NCBI RefSeq assembly: GCF_000379525.1
Contig: NZ_KB902362.1
Location: forward strand, 213,963-277,962
Length of the DNA: 64,000 bases
Origin: Lamprocystis purpurea DSM 4197
Lineage (GTDB): Bacteria; Pseudomonadota; Gammaproteobacteria; Chromatiales; Chromatiaceae
Direction: 5' to 3'
Shown here: one piece after another, positions 36,465-45,408 of the stretch
How the letters are laid out: each line of letters opens with the position of its first letter
How positions within the stretch are numbered: position 1 is the first letter of the stretch
Translations under genes and position numbers: made by a program
The notes under the pieces: generated by a model
Told to the model about the DNA's origin: nothing
Seen by the model: only the letters and a program-made list of their open reading frames with translations
Databases searched by the model: none

Positions 36465-36527
36465 TCCATCATTGGGGATCACTCCCACCTCAGTTTGCTT
36501 GTACCCTGGCCTCAGTTCCGTGCTCAT
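36465..36527 (-). pseudogene. hsdS: hsdS 5' end
   Basis: The frame MSTELRPGYKQTEVGVIPND is the standard HsdS N-terminus. After 20 residues it enters the 17-base direct repeat and then repeat copy D. With the piece at 35573-36004 it shows that hsdS is split, and about 200 residues of coding sequence are missing. Confidence 0.78.
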
Positions 36528-36629
36528 TGTATTGCTTCCCGCAAGGTCTGCCCCGGCTCCAGAAGGCGCAAAAGGTGCGACAGCGTCGCATCTATTGCGG
36601 TGTAGGTCTGCGCTCGTTGCTCTAGCCGG
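36524..36629 (-). pseudogene. 3' remnant of an unidentified gene coupled to hsdS
   Basis: The frame ends EQRAQTYTAIDATLSHLLRL, LEPGQTLREAIQ, with its TGA overlapping the hsdS ATG. The overlap shows a former gene translationally coupled to hsdS. Upstream it is cut by the palindromic repeat at 36630. The family cannot be named from 35 residues. Confidence 0.45.
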
Positions 36630-36699
36630 GTAGAGTCCGCTGTGCGGACCGAACCCCGCGCGAACCCCACCGGCGAATGGTCCGCGTAGCGGACCCTAC
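36630..36699. repeat. GGTCCGC inverted repeat
   Basis: GTAGAGTCCGCTGTGCGGACC and GGTCCGCGTAGCGGACCCTAC face each other across about 28 bases. Same family as 63067-63126 and 19475-19496. Confidence 0.75.
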
Positions 36700-36807
36700 C
36701 AGGTTCGGGACCTTCGTGGTCACAGTCCCGCGCGCCCTGATGCCGGCGCGGAAACGCGAGAGATATGCAATTGGTGAGAAGGCTTCTGACCAATTTCCTC
36801 CTGGCTT

Positions 36808-36922
36808 CTCTGGCTCCCACGCTCCAGCGTGGGAGCAAGCGCCGACGCTCCAGCGTCGCGTATGGGTTCAGGCCGCAAGAGCAGCCAAGACAGCATTTCC
36901 ACGCGGAGCGTGGGAATGAGAG
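36808..36922 (-). repeat. 110-bp repeat family, copy E
   Basis: A full-length copy in minus orientation, with a variant centre (GGCTGCTCTTGCGGCCTGAACCC). The surrounding 36700-37002 stretch holds no supported gene. Confidence 0.85.
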
Positions 36923-37002
36923 GGCGGCGAATTGATACGCAGCGCCCACGTCTCCCAGGGGTAGCGGCTCATTCTCCATTGTCAACTGTCCATTTTCCAT
37001 TA

Positions 37003-38166
37003 TCACAGCGCCTCCCCCCCTTCGTTGAGTATCTCCAGATAGGCATCGTAGACGAAGACCCGGTTGCGCCGCTGGCCGGTCAGCTCGCGGGCGATACCCA
37101 GTTCGACCAGGGCGAGCATGGCCTTGGAGGCGGTGGGAAAGCTGATGTCGGCGGACCGGGCCAGTTGGCCGAGGTTACACAGTGGTCGCTGCCGCAGTGC
37201 GTCGAGCACGCGCAGGGTATTGGCCGCGCCGCGCCCGCCGGCCTGGACGCGCCGGGTGTCCTGCTGGAACAGATCGACCAGCCGGCGGGCGGTCTGCACG
37301 GCGCTGTTGGCGGTTTGCTCGACACCCTCCAGAAAGAAGTCGATCCAGGCCTCCCAGTCGCCGTCGGTTCGTACCCGCTCCAGCAGGTCGTAATAGACCT
37401 GACGGTGCTGCTTGAAATAGAGACTGAGATAGAGCAACGGCTGGGTGAGTGCCCCGCCCTCATGCAGGACCATCGCGATCAGCAGTCGCCCAACGCGGCC
37501 GTTGCCGTCGAGAAACGGGTGGATGGTCTCGAACTGGACATGCACCAAGGCCGCCTTGAGGATCACGGGAAGCGAAGTGGACGCGTCGTGGATAAATGCC
37601 TCCAACGCGCCCATGCAGGGCTCCACCTCTTGGGTGGGCGGTGGGACGAAGTGGGCGTTTCCGGGTCTGGTGCCGCCGATCCAGTTCTGGGTGCGGCGAA
37701 ACTCGCCGGGGGCCTGGTCACTGCCCCGTCCGCGCGCCATGAGGCGGGCATGCATCTCGCGCAGGAGCCGATTGCAGAGCGGGAGACCCTCGCGACGGCG
37801 CGCCATGCCGTGTTCCAATGCGGCAACATAGTTGGAGACTTCCACCACGTCGTCGAAGGGGACCCCGGGTTGCTCATCGAGTTCAAAGAGCAGCAGATCG
37901 GAAAGGGATGACTGGGTTCCCTCGATCTGGGAGGACAGCACCGCCTCCCTGCGCACATAGGCGTACAAGAAGCGCTGCGGATCGGGTAGCAGCAGGCCGA
38001 TGCTGTCGAGGCGCCCCAATGCCAGGGTGGCCCGCTCCAGGTCCGCTTGGCGACTGCCGCTCAGGTCGAGCGGCGGCGTCGGGGGCAGGGGCGCAGGGAC
38101 GAAGGCGCGCACGGTCTCCCCGCCAGCCAGACTGGCCACATAGCGACCGGTGGCGTTGCGGTGCAT
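37003..38166 (-). CDS. Fic-family protein (AMPylase type) in the type I RM operon
   Basis: The 387-residue protein has the full Fic motif HPFLDGNGRVGR at 217-228, which supports AMP transfer to a hydroxyl side chain. The inhibitory helix motif SSQIEGT at 78-84 marks the class with an N-terminal internal inhibitor. A winged-helix-like C-terminus follows (LGQLARSADISFPTASKAM). The gene sits between hsdM and hsdS, a placement seen in other type I loci; target proteins are unknown. It appears intact. Confidence 0.92.
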   Translation of the reverse strand: MHRNATGRYVASLAGGETVRAFVPAPLPPTPPLDLSGSRQADLERATLALGRLDSIGLLLPDPQRFLYAYVRREAVLSSQIEGTQSSLSDLLLFELDEQPGVPFDDVVEVSNYVAALEHGMARRREGLPLCNRLLREMHARLMARGRGSDQAPGEFRRTQNWIGGTRPGNAHFVPPPTQEVEPCMGALEAFIHDASTSLPVILKAALVHVQFETIHPFLDGNGRVGRLLIAMVLHEGGALTQPLLYLSLYFKQHRQVYYDLLERVRTDGDWEAWIDFFLEGVEQTANSAVQTARRLVDLFQQDTRRVQAGGRGAANTLRVLDALRQRPLCNLGQLARSADISFPTASKAMLALVELGIARELTGQRRNRVFVYDAYLEILNEGGEAL

Positions 38167-38241
38167 GACGCAGTTCCCTTTAATAAGGCGCGACGCTGTT
38201 AAAGAAATCGAAGAATACTTTAATAAGGTGCCGACAACCAG

Positions 38242-40629
38242 TCACTTCCAAGCGAATCCCATCGTCTTCAGATGCTCATCGACCCGGGCGGCGAGTGTTT
38301 CGACCTCCTCGGCCAGCCTCGGCAGCGGTGTAGCATAACGCTCGGCCAGTTGCCGGATGCGCCCGGTCAGCGCCTGGCTGACCCGATCCAATTCGCCTTG
38401 GACGCTTGCCCCCAAGGCCGCGAGCCATTTGTCCTCGACCACCAGGGTCTTGATCTCGTCCTGCGTGAGTTTCTGGTAGCGGGCGGCCACCTTGGCGTCG
38501 AGTGCCTTCTGGGCATCCTTGACCTTCTTGCCGGCGGCGCTCTCCTTCTCGATCAGTGCGTTGTAGGCGGCCAGCATCCGGCGCTCGGGGGCGGCGTCCT
38601 TGTCCGGCCTGATCTCGGCCAGCCGCGCCTTGACGCTCGCGCGGGTGAGTTTGCCCTTGTCGTTCTTGGCCTCCGCCAGCAGGCCGTCCTCGCCGCCGTG
38701 CTCCTCGTCCATCTCTTCCATCTCGCGGCCGACGGCATCGCGCTCGGCTTCGAGTTGGGCGATGGCGGCGGCATCGGCGGCGAAATAGCGGGCGATCATC
38801 AGGTCGGGCGGTATCAGGTCGGTATTGGGCTTGCCATCGGTGAGCGCCTGCCAGCCGTCGCCGACCAGCATCCAGGCGTCGTCCTGCATGGTCTCGATCC
38901 AATAGTCGAGCAGGTGTTGATAGCAGTCGTAGGGGTCAATGAGCTGGGCGGCGCGGAAGGTCTCCAGCAGGCTTTCCGAAAGGCCGTCGATCAACCGCTT
39001 GGGCGCGTCGCCGATGCGGATGCCGGTAAGATTGGGCAGGTTGGCGGCCTTCCACTGGGCAAAGAGCGCCGTGACCCGGGCATTGAAGGCGGTGAACTCA
39101 GGGTGGCCAAAGATCGCCGCCTTGACCTGGCCGGCATCCACTCTGGGCTGGCTATAGCCGGGGCGGTCGGTCTCCTCGAACAGCTCGCGGCGCAGACTGG
39201 GGAAGACCGCCCAATAGGCGGCCAGTCCGTCGATGTCGCGGTTGGGGATGCCGCCCTTGAGATGGGCCTCAATGTCGCGCAAGTCCTCGGGCTCGCTGCC
39301 GTCGATATAGCGCGGCAGGTTCAGGTTGAAGTCGTTGGACTCGATCTCGGCGAGCGGCGCCATGCGCGAATAGCCGGGGCACTCTACCTGGCGGGTGAAG
39401 GTGTCGACGATCTTGTGGATGTCCTGGGCGCGCAGGCGGTTCTTGTTGCCGTCCTTGATGAATCCGCGGCTGGCATCGACCATGAAGATGCCGCGCCGCC
39501 CGGCCGCACCGCCCTTGTCCACCACCAGGATGCAGGCGGGGATGGAGGTGCCGTAGAAGAGGTTCGCCGGCAGGCCGATGATGCCCTTGATGTAGCCCTG
39601 GCGGACGAGGCGTTGGCGGATGGCGGCCTCCGCACCCCCACGGAAGAGCACGCCGTGGGGGTGGATGACGGCGCCCTGGCCGCTGCCCTTGAGGCTCGCG
39701 AGGATGTGCAGCAGGAAGGCGTAGTCGCCGTTCTTGGCGGGCGGGATGCCGAGGCGAAAGCGCCCGTAGGGGTCGTTCGCCGGGTCCAGACCGCTGGTCC
39801 AGTTCTTGTTGGAGAAGGGGAAGTTGGCGACCACGAAGTCGAAGGTCTTGAGGCTGCCGTCGGCGTTCTTGAAGTGCGGGCTGGACAGCGAGTTGGCCTG
39901 CCAGATTTCCGCCTCAGGCGCATCGTGCAGCACCATGTTCATGCGCGCCAGCGCGGACGTGGCGTTGTCCATCTCCTGCCCGTAGAGGGTCAGATCCAGG
40001 CCGGTGCGGTTCCTGGCCTCATCGTGGGCCTTGAGCAGCAGTGAACCGGAGCCGCAGGTGGGGTCATAGATGGTCTGGGCGCCGCTGGTGGCCCGACCCA
40101 GGTCGATGACCATGGACATGACGCGCGAGACCTCGGCCGGGGTGTAGAACTGGCCCTTGCTCTTGCCGGACTCGGTGGCGAAGTGACGCATCAGATATTC
40201 GTAGGCGTCACCGAGCAGGTCGTCGCCCTCGGCGCGGTTGCTGCCGAAGTCCAGCCCCTCGAAGATGGCCACCAGCTTGGTGAGCCGGTCCACCATCTCT
40301 TTGCCCTTGCCGAGCTTGTCCTCGTCATTGAAGTCGGCGACGTTGATCGCGCCCTTGAGGCTATCGTTGGCGTCGGCCAGGCGCCCGATGATCTTGTTGA
40401 TCGTGTCGCCGATCTCCTTGTCGCCCTTGGCGATGACCATGTCGGCGAAGCCGCCGCCATGGGGGACCTCGATCAGTGCATCGGGGTCGTTGGCGTACTT
40501 GTCCGAGACATATTTGACGAACAGCAGGACCAGGACATAGTCCTTGTATTGGCTGGCGTCCATGCCGCCGCGCAGTTCGTCGCAGGAGCGCCAGAGGGAG
40601 GAATAGAGTGCGGACTTCTTGAAGGCCAT
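38242..40629 (-). CDS. hsdM: Type I restriction-modification DNA methyltransferase subunit HsdM
   Basis: HsdM transfers methyl groups to adenine N6 in the HsdM2S complex. The 795-residue protein has the HsdM N-terminal helical domain, FYTPAEVS at 161-168, motif I YDPTCGSGSLL at 188-198 and motif IV NFPFS at 269-273 (an N-P-P-F variant with F in place of the first P). The length exceeds classical HsdM because of a C-terminal helical extension (about 600-795). hsdS is broken here, so methylation is unlikely unless another HsdS exists. Confidence 0.93.
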   Translation of the reverse strand: MAFKKSALYSSLWRSCDELRGGMDASQYKDYVLVLLFVKYVSDKYANDPDALIEVPHGGGFADMVIAKGDKEIGDTINKIIGRLADANDSLKGAINVADFNDEDKLGKGKEMVDRLTKLVAIFEGLDFGSNRAEGDDLLGDAYEYLMRHFATESGKSKGQFYTPAEVSRVMSMVIDLGRATSGAQTIYDPTCGSGSLLLKAHDEARNRTGLDLTLYGQEMDNATSALARMNMVLHDAPEAEIWQANSLSSPHFKNADGSLKTFDFVVANFPFSNKNWTSGLDPANDPYGRFRLGIPPAKNGDYAFLLHILASLKGSGQGAVIHPHGVLFRGGAEAAIRQRLVRQGYIKGIIGLPANLFYGTSIPACILVVDKGGAAGRRGIFMVDASRGFIKDGNKNRLRAQDIHKIVDTFTRQVECPGYSRMAPLAEIESNDFNLNLPRYIDGSEPEDLRDIEAHLKGGIPNRDIDGLAAYWAVFPSLRRELFEETDRPGYSQPRVDAGQVKAAIFGHPEFTAFNARVTALFAQWKAANLPNLTGIRIGDAPKRLIDGLSESLLETFRAAQLIDPYDCYQHLLDYWIETMQDDAWMLVGDGWQALTDGKPNTDLIPPDLMIARYFAADAAAIAQLEAERDAVGREMEEMDEEHGGEDGLLAEAKNDKGKLTRASVKARLAEIRPDKDAAPERRMLAAYNALIEKESAAGKKVKDAQKALDAKVAARYQKLTQDEIKTLVVEDKWLAALGASVQGELDRVSQALTGRIRQLAERYATPLPRLAEEVETLAARVDEHLKTMGFAWK

Positions 40630-40710
40630 GGGCTCGTTTCTTATTGGACGTGCTGCCCGACTGCCTCAGCGGGGTGGAAGTCATCGCACACCGGGATGAA
40701 CGGATCTGCC

Positions 40711-41523
40711 TCAGTTGCTCTCAGGCTTGGTACCAACCAGGCTCCAACTATAGCCATGACGATGGCGTTGGCCGATGTCGACAAAGCCGGCATCCGCCAT
40801 GAGGGCGTGGGCTTCCTCGCGGGTGTAATACTTGGCATAGGCCGGATTGAGCTGATCGAAGATGGTCAGCCGGCGCTTGTCGCCGCCCAGCTTTCCCAGG
40901 TGATCGCGCATGTAGGCGCGCATGGGGAGCGGCAGGAATCCGCACAGCCATATGTAACCGGCCAGCGGGATGTCCAGCGCGCGCACCAGCCAGACCAGAA
41001 CCCGATCCGGCAGCCGCTTGGTCAGTGCCCGCAGCGGCTGCACCAGGGTGAGATAGAGTTCGTTGCCCTCGCGGCCGTAGATCCAGACGAACAGTTTCCC
41101 GCCCGGACGCAGGGCGGCATAGGCGGCCTGGACAACGGGTTCAGGCCGCGGAATATGGTGCAGGACTCCGAAGGTGACCACCAGGTCGAAGGGGCCGAGC
41201 GTGGCGATGCCCTCGCCGGGCAACTGATGGCAGGTGACGCGCGCGGTGTCACCGGCAAAGCGGTTGGCGAGGACCTCGAAGGCCCTTGATGGTTCGATGG
41301 CGGTGACGTGCGCGGCACCGGCGGCGAGCAGCATGGCGACGATCCGACCGGTGCCGCTGCCGATATCGGCGACGCGCCGGCCCTCCACATCGGTCGCGCT
41401 CAACAACGGCGCGACGATGTCCTCGAACAGTTCTTTGGACCCGTAATAGCCCGAGTTGTCGGTGAATCGGACCCATTGGTCCCCGAAATCGGCGATGGTC
41501 TGCTCGGTCTCTCGCTGAGTCAT
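40711..41523 (-). CDS. Class I SAM-dependent methyltransferase
   Basis: The 270-residue protein has motif I VADIGSGTGRIVAMLL and the acidic end AIEPSRAFEVL, with FDLVVTFGVLHHIP and ALRPGGKLFVW. The C-terminal third has hydrophobic segments (VLVWLVRALDIPLAGYIWLCGFLPL) suggesting membrane contact. It heads the second part of the glycan locus, next to a flippase-like gene. Substrate unknown; a lipid- or glycan-linked acceptor is a reasonable guess. Confidence 0.87.
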   Translation of the reverse strand: MTQRETEQTIADFGDQWVRFTDNSGYYGSKELFEDIVAPLLSATDVEGRRVADIGSGTGRIVAMLLAAGAAHVTAIEPSRAFEVLANRFAGDTARVTCHQLPGEGIATLGPFDLVVTFGVLHHIPRPEPVVQAAYAALRPGGKLFVWIYGREGNELYLTLVQPLRALTKRLPDRVLVWLVRALDIPLAGYIWLCGFLPLPMRAYMRDHLGKLGGDKRRLTIFDQLNPAYAKYYTREEAHALMADAGFVDIGQRHRHGYSWSLVGTKPESN

Positions 41524-41551
41524 GTGTTTTTCATTCCAGGTTCTTGGTCAG

Positions 41552-41578
41552 TCCCGCACCGCCTTGGGCGGTGCGGGA
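41552..41578. terminator. Strong GC hairpin between genes
   Basis: TCCCGCACCGCC, TTG, GGCGGTGCGGGA: 12-bp perfect arms with a three-base loop, between the methyltransferase start and the flippase-like stop. No T-run follows on either strand, so it may be an attenuator, a transcript stabiliser or a REP-type repeat. Confidence 0.5.
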
Positions 41579-41588
41579 ATCGTATGGA

Positions 41589-42587
41589 TCAGGCGCGCCG
41601 CGTCACGCGTCCCGCGTCGCCCCAGAGTTCGATCACCGCCCCTTGCATGGCCCCGAACAGGCGCCCGCAATAGGCGACCGAAGTCAGCAGCACCGCGACC
41701 CCCGGGGTCAGTCCGATCAGTGCCAGGGTGCCGACCCCTGCCACCTCGCCCAGGGTGACGCCGAGCAGTGACACCGGGATCGCCATCCCCAGCAGCGACG
41801 CCGACAGGGCAAAGCTGACCGGCGCCCAGTCGACCCGGATCCCGGAACCGGCGGCGAAGGCGAACACCGAGGCGCACACCAGCGCCAGGGCCGCCAGCGA
41901 ATACAGGGTGGGCAGCGCCAGGCGCGGCCAGATCGGACCCAAGGCGCTCAGGAGGCCCCACACCTGGCGCCGCAGCGACCCATGGGCCATGGCGGCGGCC
42001 CCCAGGAGCAGTGCGGTCAGGACCGCCGCCAGGACCCAGGTCAGATCGATTTCAGCCCAGACCGCGGCCGGCAACACCACGCCGGCCAGCGCGGCCAGGG
42101 CCAGCAAGGCGGCCAACAGGCCCAGCACGCGGTCCAGCAGGAGCGCGATGACGACCTGTTTGACCGAAGCCGCCGCGTCGATGCGGCGGACGGCGAGGAA
42201 CCGCGTGATCTCGTACCCGACGGACATAGGCACGAAAAAGAAATAGAAGAGCGAGCGCAGATGGATCGTCAAGGCTTGACGCGCGGTGATGGTGATCCCA
42301 CAGGCCGCCAGGGTGCCCTGCAACCGCAGGGCTGCCGCGAAGAGTGCGGCCTGGTAGAGCACCAGGGTGAGGATCAGCGCCGTTGATGACAGCGACAGCC
42401 GCTCCGCCGGGAGACCCTCGCCGGCCCAGACCATCAGGAACCCGAGCCCCACCAGCACCAGCCCCATCTTGAGCAGGACGAGCCCCCGTGCCGGCGGTTG
42501 GCCCTGACGCGTCAGCGCCGCTGCCGCCGGGGCCTCGAATACGGCAAGCGGATCGGGCGCGGCCGGCGGCGTTACCGGGACTGTCAC
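41589..42587 (-). CDS. Flippase-like membrane protein (UPF0104/lysylphosphatidylglycerol synthase membrane family)
   Basis: 332 residues with about eight membrane helices. The family segments are LALTIHLRSLFYFFFVPMSVGYEITRF-like (visible as FYFFFVPMSVGYEITRF), LLLDRVLGLLA and, near the C-terminus, VAGVGTLALIGLTPGVAVLL. The gene starts at GTG (42587) and overlaps the preceding GT2 stop. Related proteins move polyprenyl-linked sugars or lipids. Here it replaces GtrA beside a DPM1-like GT2, so a flippase role is likely. Confidence 0.83.
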   Translation of the reverse strand: MTVPVTPPAAPDPLAVFEAPAAAALTRQGQPPARGLVLLKMGLVLVGLGFLMVWAGEGLPAERLSLSSTALILTLVLYQAALFAAALRLQGTLAACGITITARQALTIHLRSLFYFFFVPMSVGYEITRFLAVRRIDAAASVKQVVIALLLDRVLGLLAALLALAALAGVVLPAAVWAEIDLTWVLAAVLTALLLGAAAMAHGSLRRQVWGLLSALGPIWPRLALPTLYSLAALALVCASVFAFAAGSGIRVDWAPVSFALSASLLGMAIPVSLLGVTLGEVAGVGTLALIGLTPGVAVLLTSVAYCGRLFGAMQGAVIELWGDAGRVTRRA

Positions 42588-43456
42588 TCAGCGCCCGTCC
42601 TGACCAGGATCTGGCGCAACAGATCCGCCAGCAGGCCCAGGGCAAACACCGCGATCGACATCAGCAGCCCGCCGATGCCGAGCAGGTAGGGGGCGTGCAG
42701 TCCGGTGATGGCCGCGGCCAGGAAACCGCCGATGGCCAGTGCGATGGTGATCAGGGTGAGGAGCAGAAAGAGCTTCAGCGGATTGTAATAGATGATGGCC
42801 TGGATGATGTATTGCAATGTGAGCAATGAGTCCTTGAGCAGCTTGACCTTGGTCTTGCCGACCCGTTCGTGATAAGGGATCGGCAAATAGGTGACGAAGC
42901 GGCCGGTCAGCATATAGGCCAGGGTCAGCGAGGTGGTGAAGCTGAAGGTATTGCACAGATGGGGCAAGTAGCCGGAGATGGTCGCGCGGCTGAAGACCCG
43001 CAAGCCCGAGTTGGCATCCGGGATGCTGCGGCCGGCGCTGAACTCCACCAGGAACTTGAGGATATCGCGCAGCGGACCCTTGAAGACGCTGCCCGTGTAA
43101 TGGTGGCCGGTGCGTGCGCCGACCACCATGTCGAACCCCTTGCGGAACTCGGCCACCAGTTCCGGGATCGACTGCGCCGGGTAGGTGAGGTCCGCGTCGA
43201 TGATGACGATGGTGTCGTGGCGCGCCGCCCGGATGCCTGATTTGAGCGCCTGACCATACCCGACGTTATGCGGGTGACGGACGACGGTGGCGCCCGCCTC
43301 GGCCGCGATCCGGGCAGTGGCGTCGCTGGAGCCGTCATCGACCACCAGGATCTCGGCGCCGGCCTCGGGGCTGTGGGCGAGGACCTGTTGCAGCGAGTCG
43401 ATGGTTCCGGCGATGCCGCCGGCCTCGTTCAGGGCAGGAATAACGATGCTGATCAT
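42584..43456 (-). CDS. Family 2 glycosyltransferase (DPM1/GtrB-like)
   Basis: 290 residues: IVIPALNEAGGIAGTIDSL at the N-terminus, the metal site IIDADLTYPAQS, and SIPDANSGLRVFSRA before two C-terminal membrane helices. It is expected to make a polyprenyl-phosphate-sugar. The stop overlaps the flippase-like start. The overall layout matches the GT2 at 22862, although the two are not near-identical. Confidence 0.9.
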   Translation of the reverse strand: MISIVIPALNEAGGIAGTIDSLQQVLAHSPEAGAEILVVDDGSSDATARIAAEAGATVVRHPHNVGYGQALKSGIRAARHDTIVIIDADLTYPAQSIPELVAEFRKGFDMVVGARTGHHYTGSVFKGPLRDILKFLVEFSAGRSIPDANSGLRVFSRATISGYLPHLCNTFSFTTSLTLAYMLTGRFVTYLPIPYHERVGKTKVKLLKDSLLTLQYIIQAIIYYNPLKLFLLLTLITIALAIGGFLAAAITGLHAPYLLGIGGLLMSIAVFALGLLADLLRQILVRTGAE

Positions 43457-43509
43457 AGTCTAAGAGTAACACAATTCATGGATTGACCGAAGCGCCGATG
43501 CACCGGTAT

Positions 43510-45402
43510 TCAAGGCTGATCCAGCCACAACGCCAGACAGACGAGTCCAAAGATCTTCAGTCCATGATCCCGTCGCGCGGCCAGGTGCTCGCGCCACAGG
43601 GTGTCGATCGCCGCGGGGCGAATCCACTCATGCAGTTTGGGCGAGGCCAGCGCGTCCTGGGCGAAGGCGCGCAGCGAGCCGCTGAACCAGTGCGAGACCG
43701 GGGCATTGAACCCCTGCTTGCGGCCGTCGAGCACCCAGTCCGGCAGGCGCCCGCGCAGGCTCTCCCGCAGCAGGTATTTCTTGCGCAGGCCCTTGAGCTT
43801 CCAATCGGCGGGTAGGGCCGCCGCGAACTCGACCAGGCGGTGATCGAGCAGCGGCGCACGGGCCTCCAGTGAGTGCGCCATGGTCGAACGATCGACCTTG
43901 ACCAGGATGTCGTCGGCCAGCCAGGTCTTGACATCGACATAACCCGCCTGATCGATGTAGTGGCAGCCCTGGACCGCCGCGAAGTGCGGCGCGAATTCCG
44001 CAAAGGGGTCGGCCTCAGCGGTGGTGATCGCCGCGCGCCACCAGGGCTGCATCAGGTCGCGTTGCGCCTCGGGGGACAGGATATTGCGCCAGGAAGCATG
44101 GGCCCGCGGGAAGTCCAGATGGAGTTCCGCGAGGAAATGACGGACCTTATAGTCCAGACTGACTTTGGAGAAACTCACCGGCAGCACGGCATCCGCCGCC
44201 CGGAAGCTCGCCCGCGCCAGCCCCCGCGGCAGCCACGACAGCGCCCGATGGAGCCGGTCGGCGGTGTAGGTCTCGTACCCGGCGAAGCACTCGTCGGCAC
44301 CATCCCCGGACAGGCTGACGGTCACGTATTCTCGGGCGAAGGCCGCCAGCAGAAAGGTCGGCACGGCGGAGGTGTCCGCCAGCGGCTCGTCGGCGGCCCA
44401 AACCATGGCCTGAACCGTGCGTTCAGGGTCCGGCGTGGCCACCCGATCCTTGTGGTCCAGACCGAGCAGGTTCGCCACCGCGCGGGCGGTATCGACCTCG
44501 TCGAAGCTGGGGATGCCGAAACCCATGCTGAAGGTGTGCACCTGGGAGGCGGGCAGGGCCTGCGCCATGGCGGCGGCCACCGCGGATGAATCGACCCCGC
44601 CGCTCAGGAAGGCGCCCAGTGGGACATCACTGACCAGCCGCAGGCGCACCGCGTCATCGATCAGGGCCAACAACTCCTCGGCGGCCTCGTCCTGGGAGCC
44701 GAAACGGCGCTTGTTGCGGTACACCGCCGCCAGGTCCCAGTAGGACCGCGGCGTCAGTGGCCGGCCCTCTTCGCAAATCATAAAGTGTCCGGGCGGCAGC
44801 CGTTTGAGCCCCTGTCGCAGGCTATGGTCCCCCAGGGTGTAGTTGAGCATCAGATAGTGGGCGAGACCAACCGGATCGACCGCGCCGAGCGCGGCCGGAT
44901 GCGCCCGCAAGGCGCGCGGTTCGGAGGCGAACACCAGTCCGCCCGCGGGCAGTTCGCAGTAGAAGAGCGGCTTCTCACCAACCCGGTCGCGGGCCAGAAA
45001 GAGTCGGCGGCGCGGGGCGTCCCACAGCGCGAAGGCAAACATGCCGTTGAAGCGCTCCAGGCAGCCCTCGCCCCAGGCTTTGTAGGCTTCGAGGATGACC
45101 TCGGTGTCGCCCTGCGTCTGAAAGGCGGCGCCGGCCTGTTCCAATTCCCGGCGAATCTCCCGGAAGTTGTAGATCTCGCCGTTGTAGGCGATGACCAGCG
45201 ACCCGGAGCGATCATAGAGCGGCTGATTATTGGCCTGGGACACGTCGATGACCGACAGCCGCCGGTGGCCCAGCGCCAGCGGCCCCAGGGCCGCCACGCC
45301 GGCCGCGTCCGGCCCCCGATGCGCCAGGCGGTCGGTCATGGCCCGCACGATCTGCGTATCCGCCGCGGTGTCCCAAGTGAGCAGTCCGGCAATGCCGCAC
45401 AT
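43510..45402 (-). CDS. asnB: Asparagine synthase (glutamine-hydrolysing), second AsnB paralogue
   Basis: The 630-residue protein has the glutaminase nucleophile Cys2 (MCGIAGLLT), RGPDAAGVAAL, GEIYNFREI, and the synthetase PP-loop FLSGGVDSSAVAAAMAQ. It is in the same family as the protein at 29614 but clearly diverged. Both are embedded in glycan genes, so sugar amidation is more likely than bulk asparagine synthesis, although neither can be excluded. Confidence 0.92.
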   Translation of the reverse strand: MCGIAGLLTWDTAADTQIVRAMTDRLAHRGPDAAGVAALGPLALGHRRLSVIDVSQANNQPLYDRSGSLVIAYNGEIYNFREIRRELEQAGAAFQTQGDTEVILEAYKAWGEGCLERFNGMFAFALWDAPRRRLFLARDRVGEKPLFYCELPAGGLVFASEPRALRAHPAALGAVDPVGLAHYLMLNYTLGDHSLRQGLKRLPPGHFMICEEGRPLTPRSYWDLAAVYRNKRRFGSQDEAAEELLALIDDAVRLRLVSDVPLGAFLSGGVDSSAVAAAMAQALPASQVHTFSMGFGIPSFDEVDTARAVANLLGLDHKDRVATPDPERTVQAMVWAADEPLADTSAVPTFLLAAFAREYVTVSLSGDGADECFAGYETYTADRLHRALSWLPRGLARASFRAADAVLPVSFSKVSLDYKVRHFLAELHLDFPRAHASWRNILSPEAQRDLMQPWWRAAITTAEADPFAEFAPHFAAVQGCHYIDQAGYVDVKTWLADDILVKVDRSTMAHSLEARAPLLDHRLVEFAAALPADWKLKGLRKKYLLRESLRGRLPDWVLDGRKQGFNAPVSHWFSGSLRAFAQDALASPKLHEWIRPAAIDTLWREHLAARRDHGLKIFGLVCLALWLDQP

Positions 45403-45408
45403 CGTTGG

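Noticed and set aside
38272..40044. Long open frame on the plus strand opposite hsdM
   Set aside because: It is antisense to a strongly supported HsdM with intact motifs; high-GC codon bias makes long shadow frames. The same holds for 10247-11242 opposite mdh, 44785-46416 opposite asnB and 60353-62215 opposite the sigma-54 activator.
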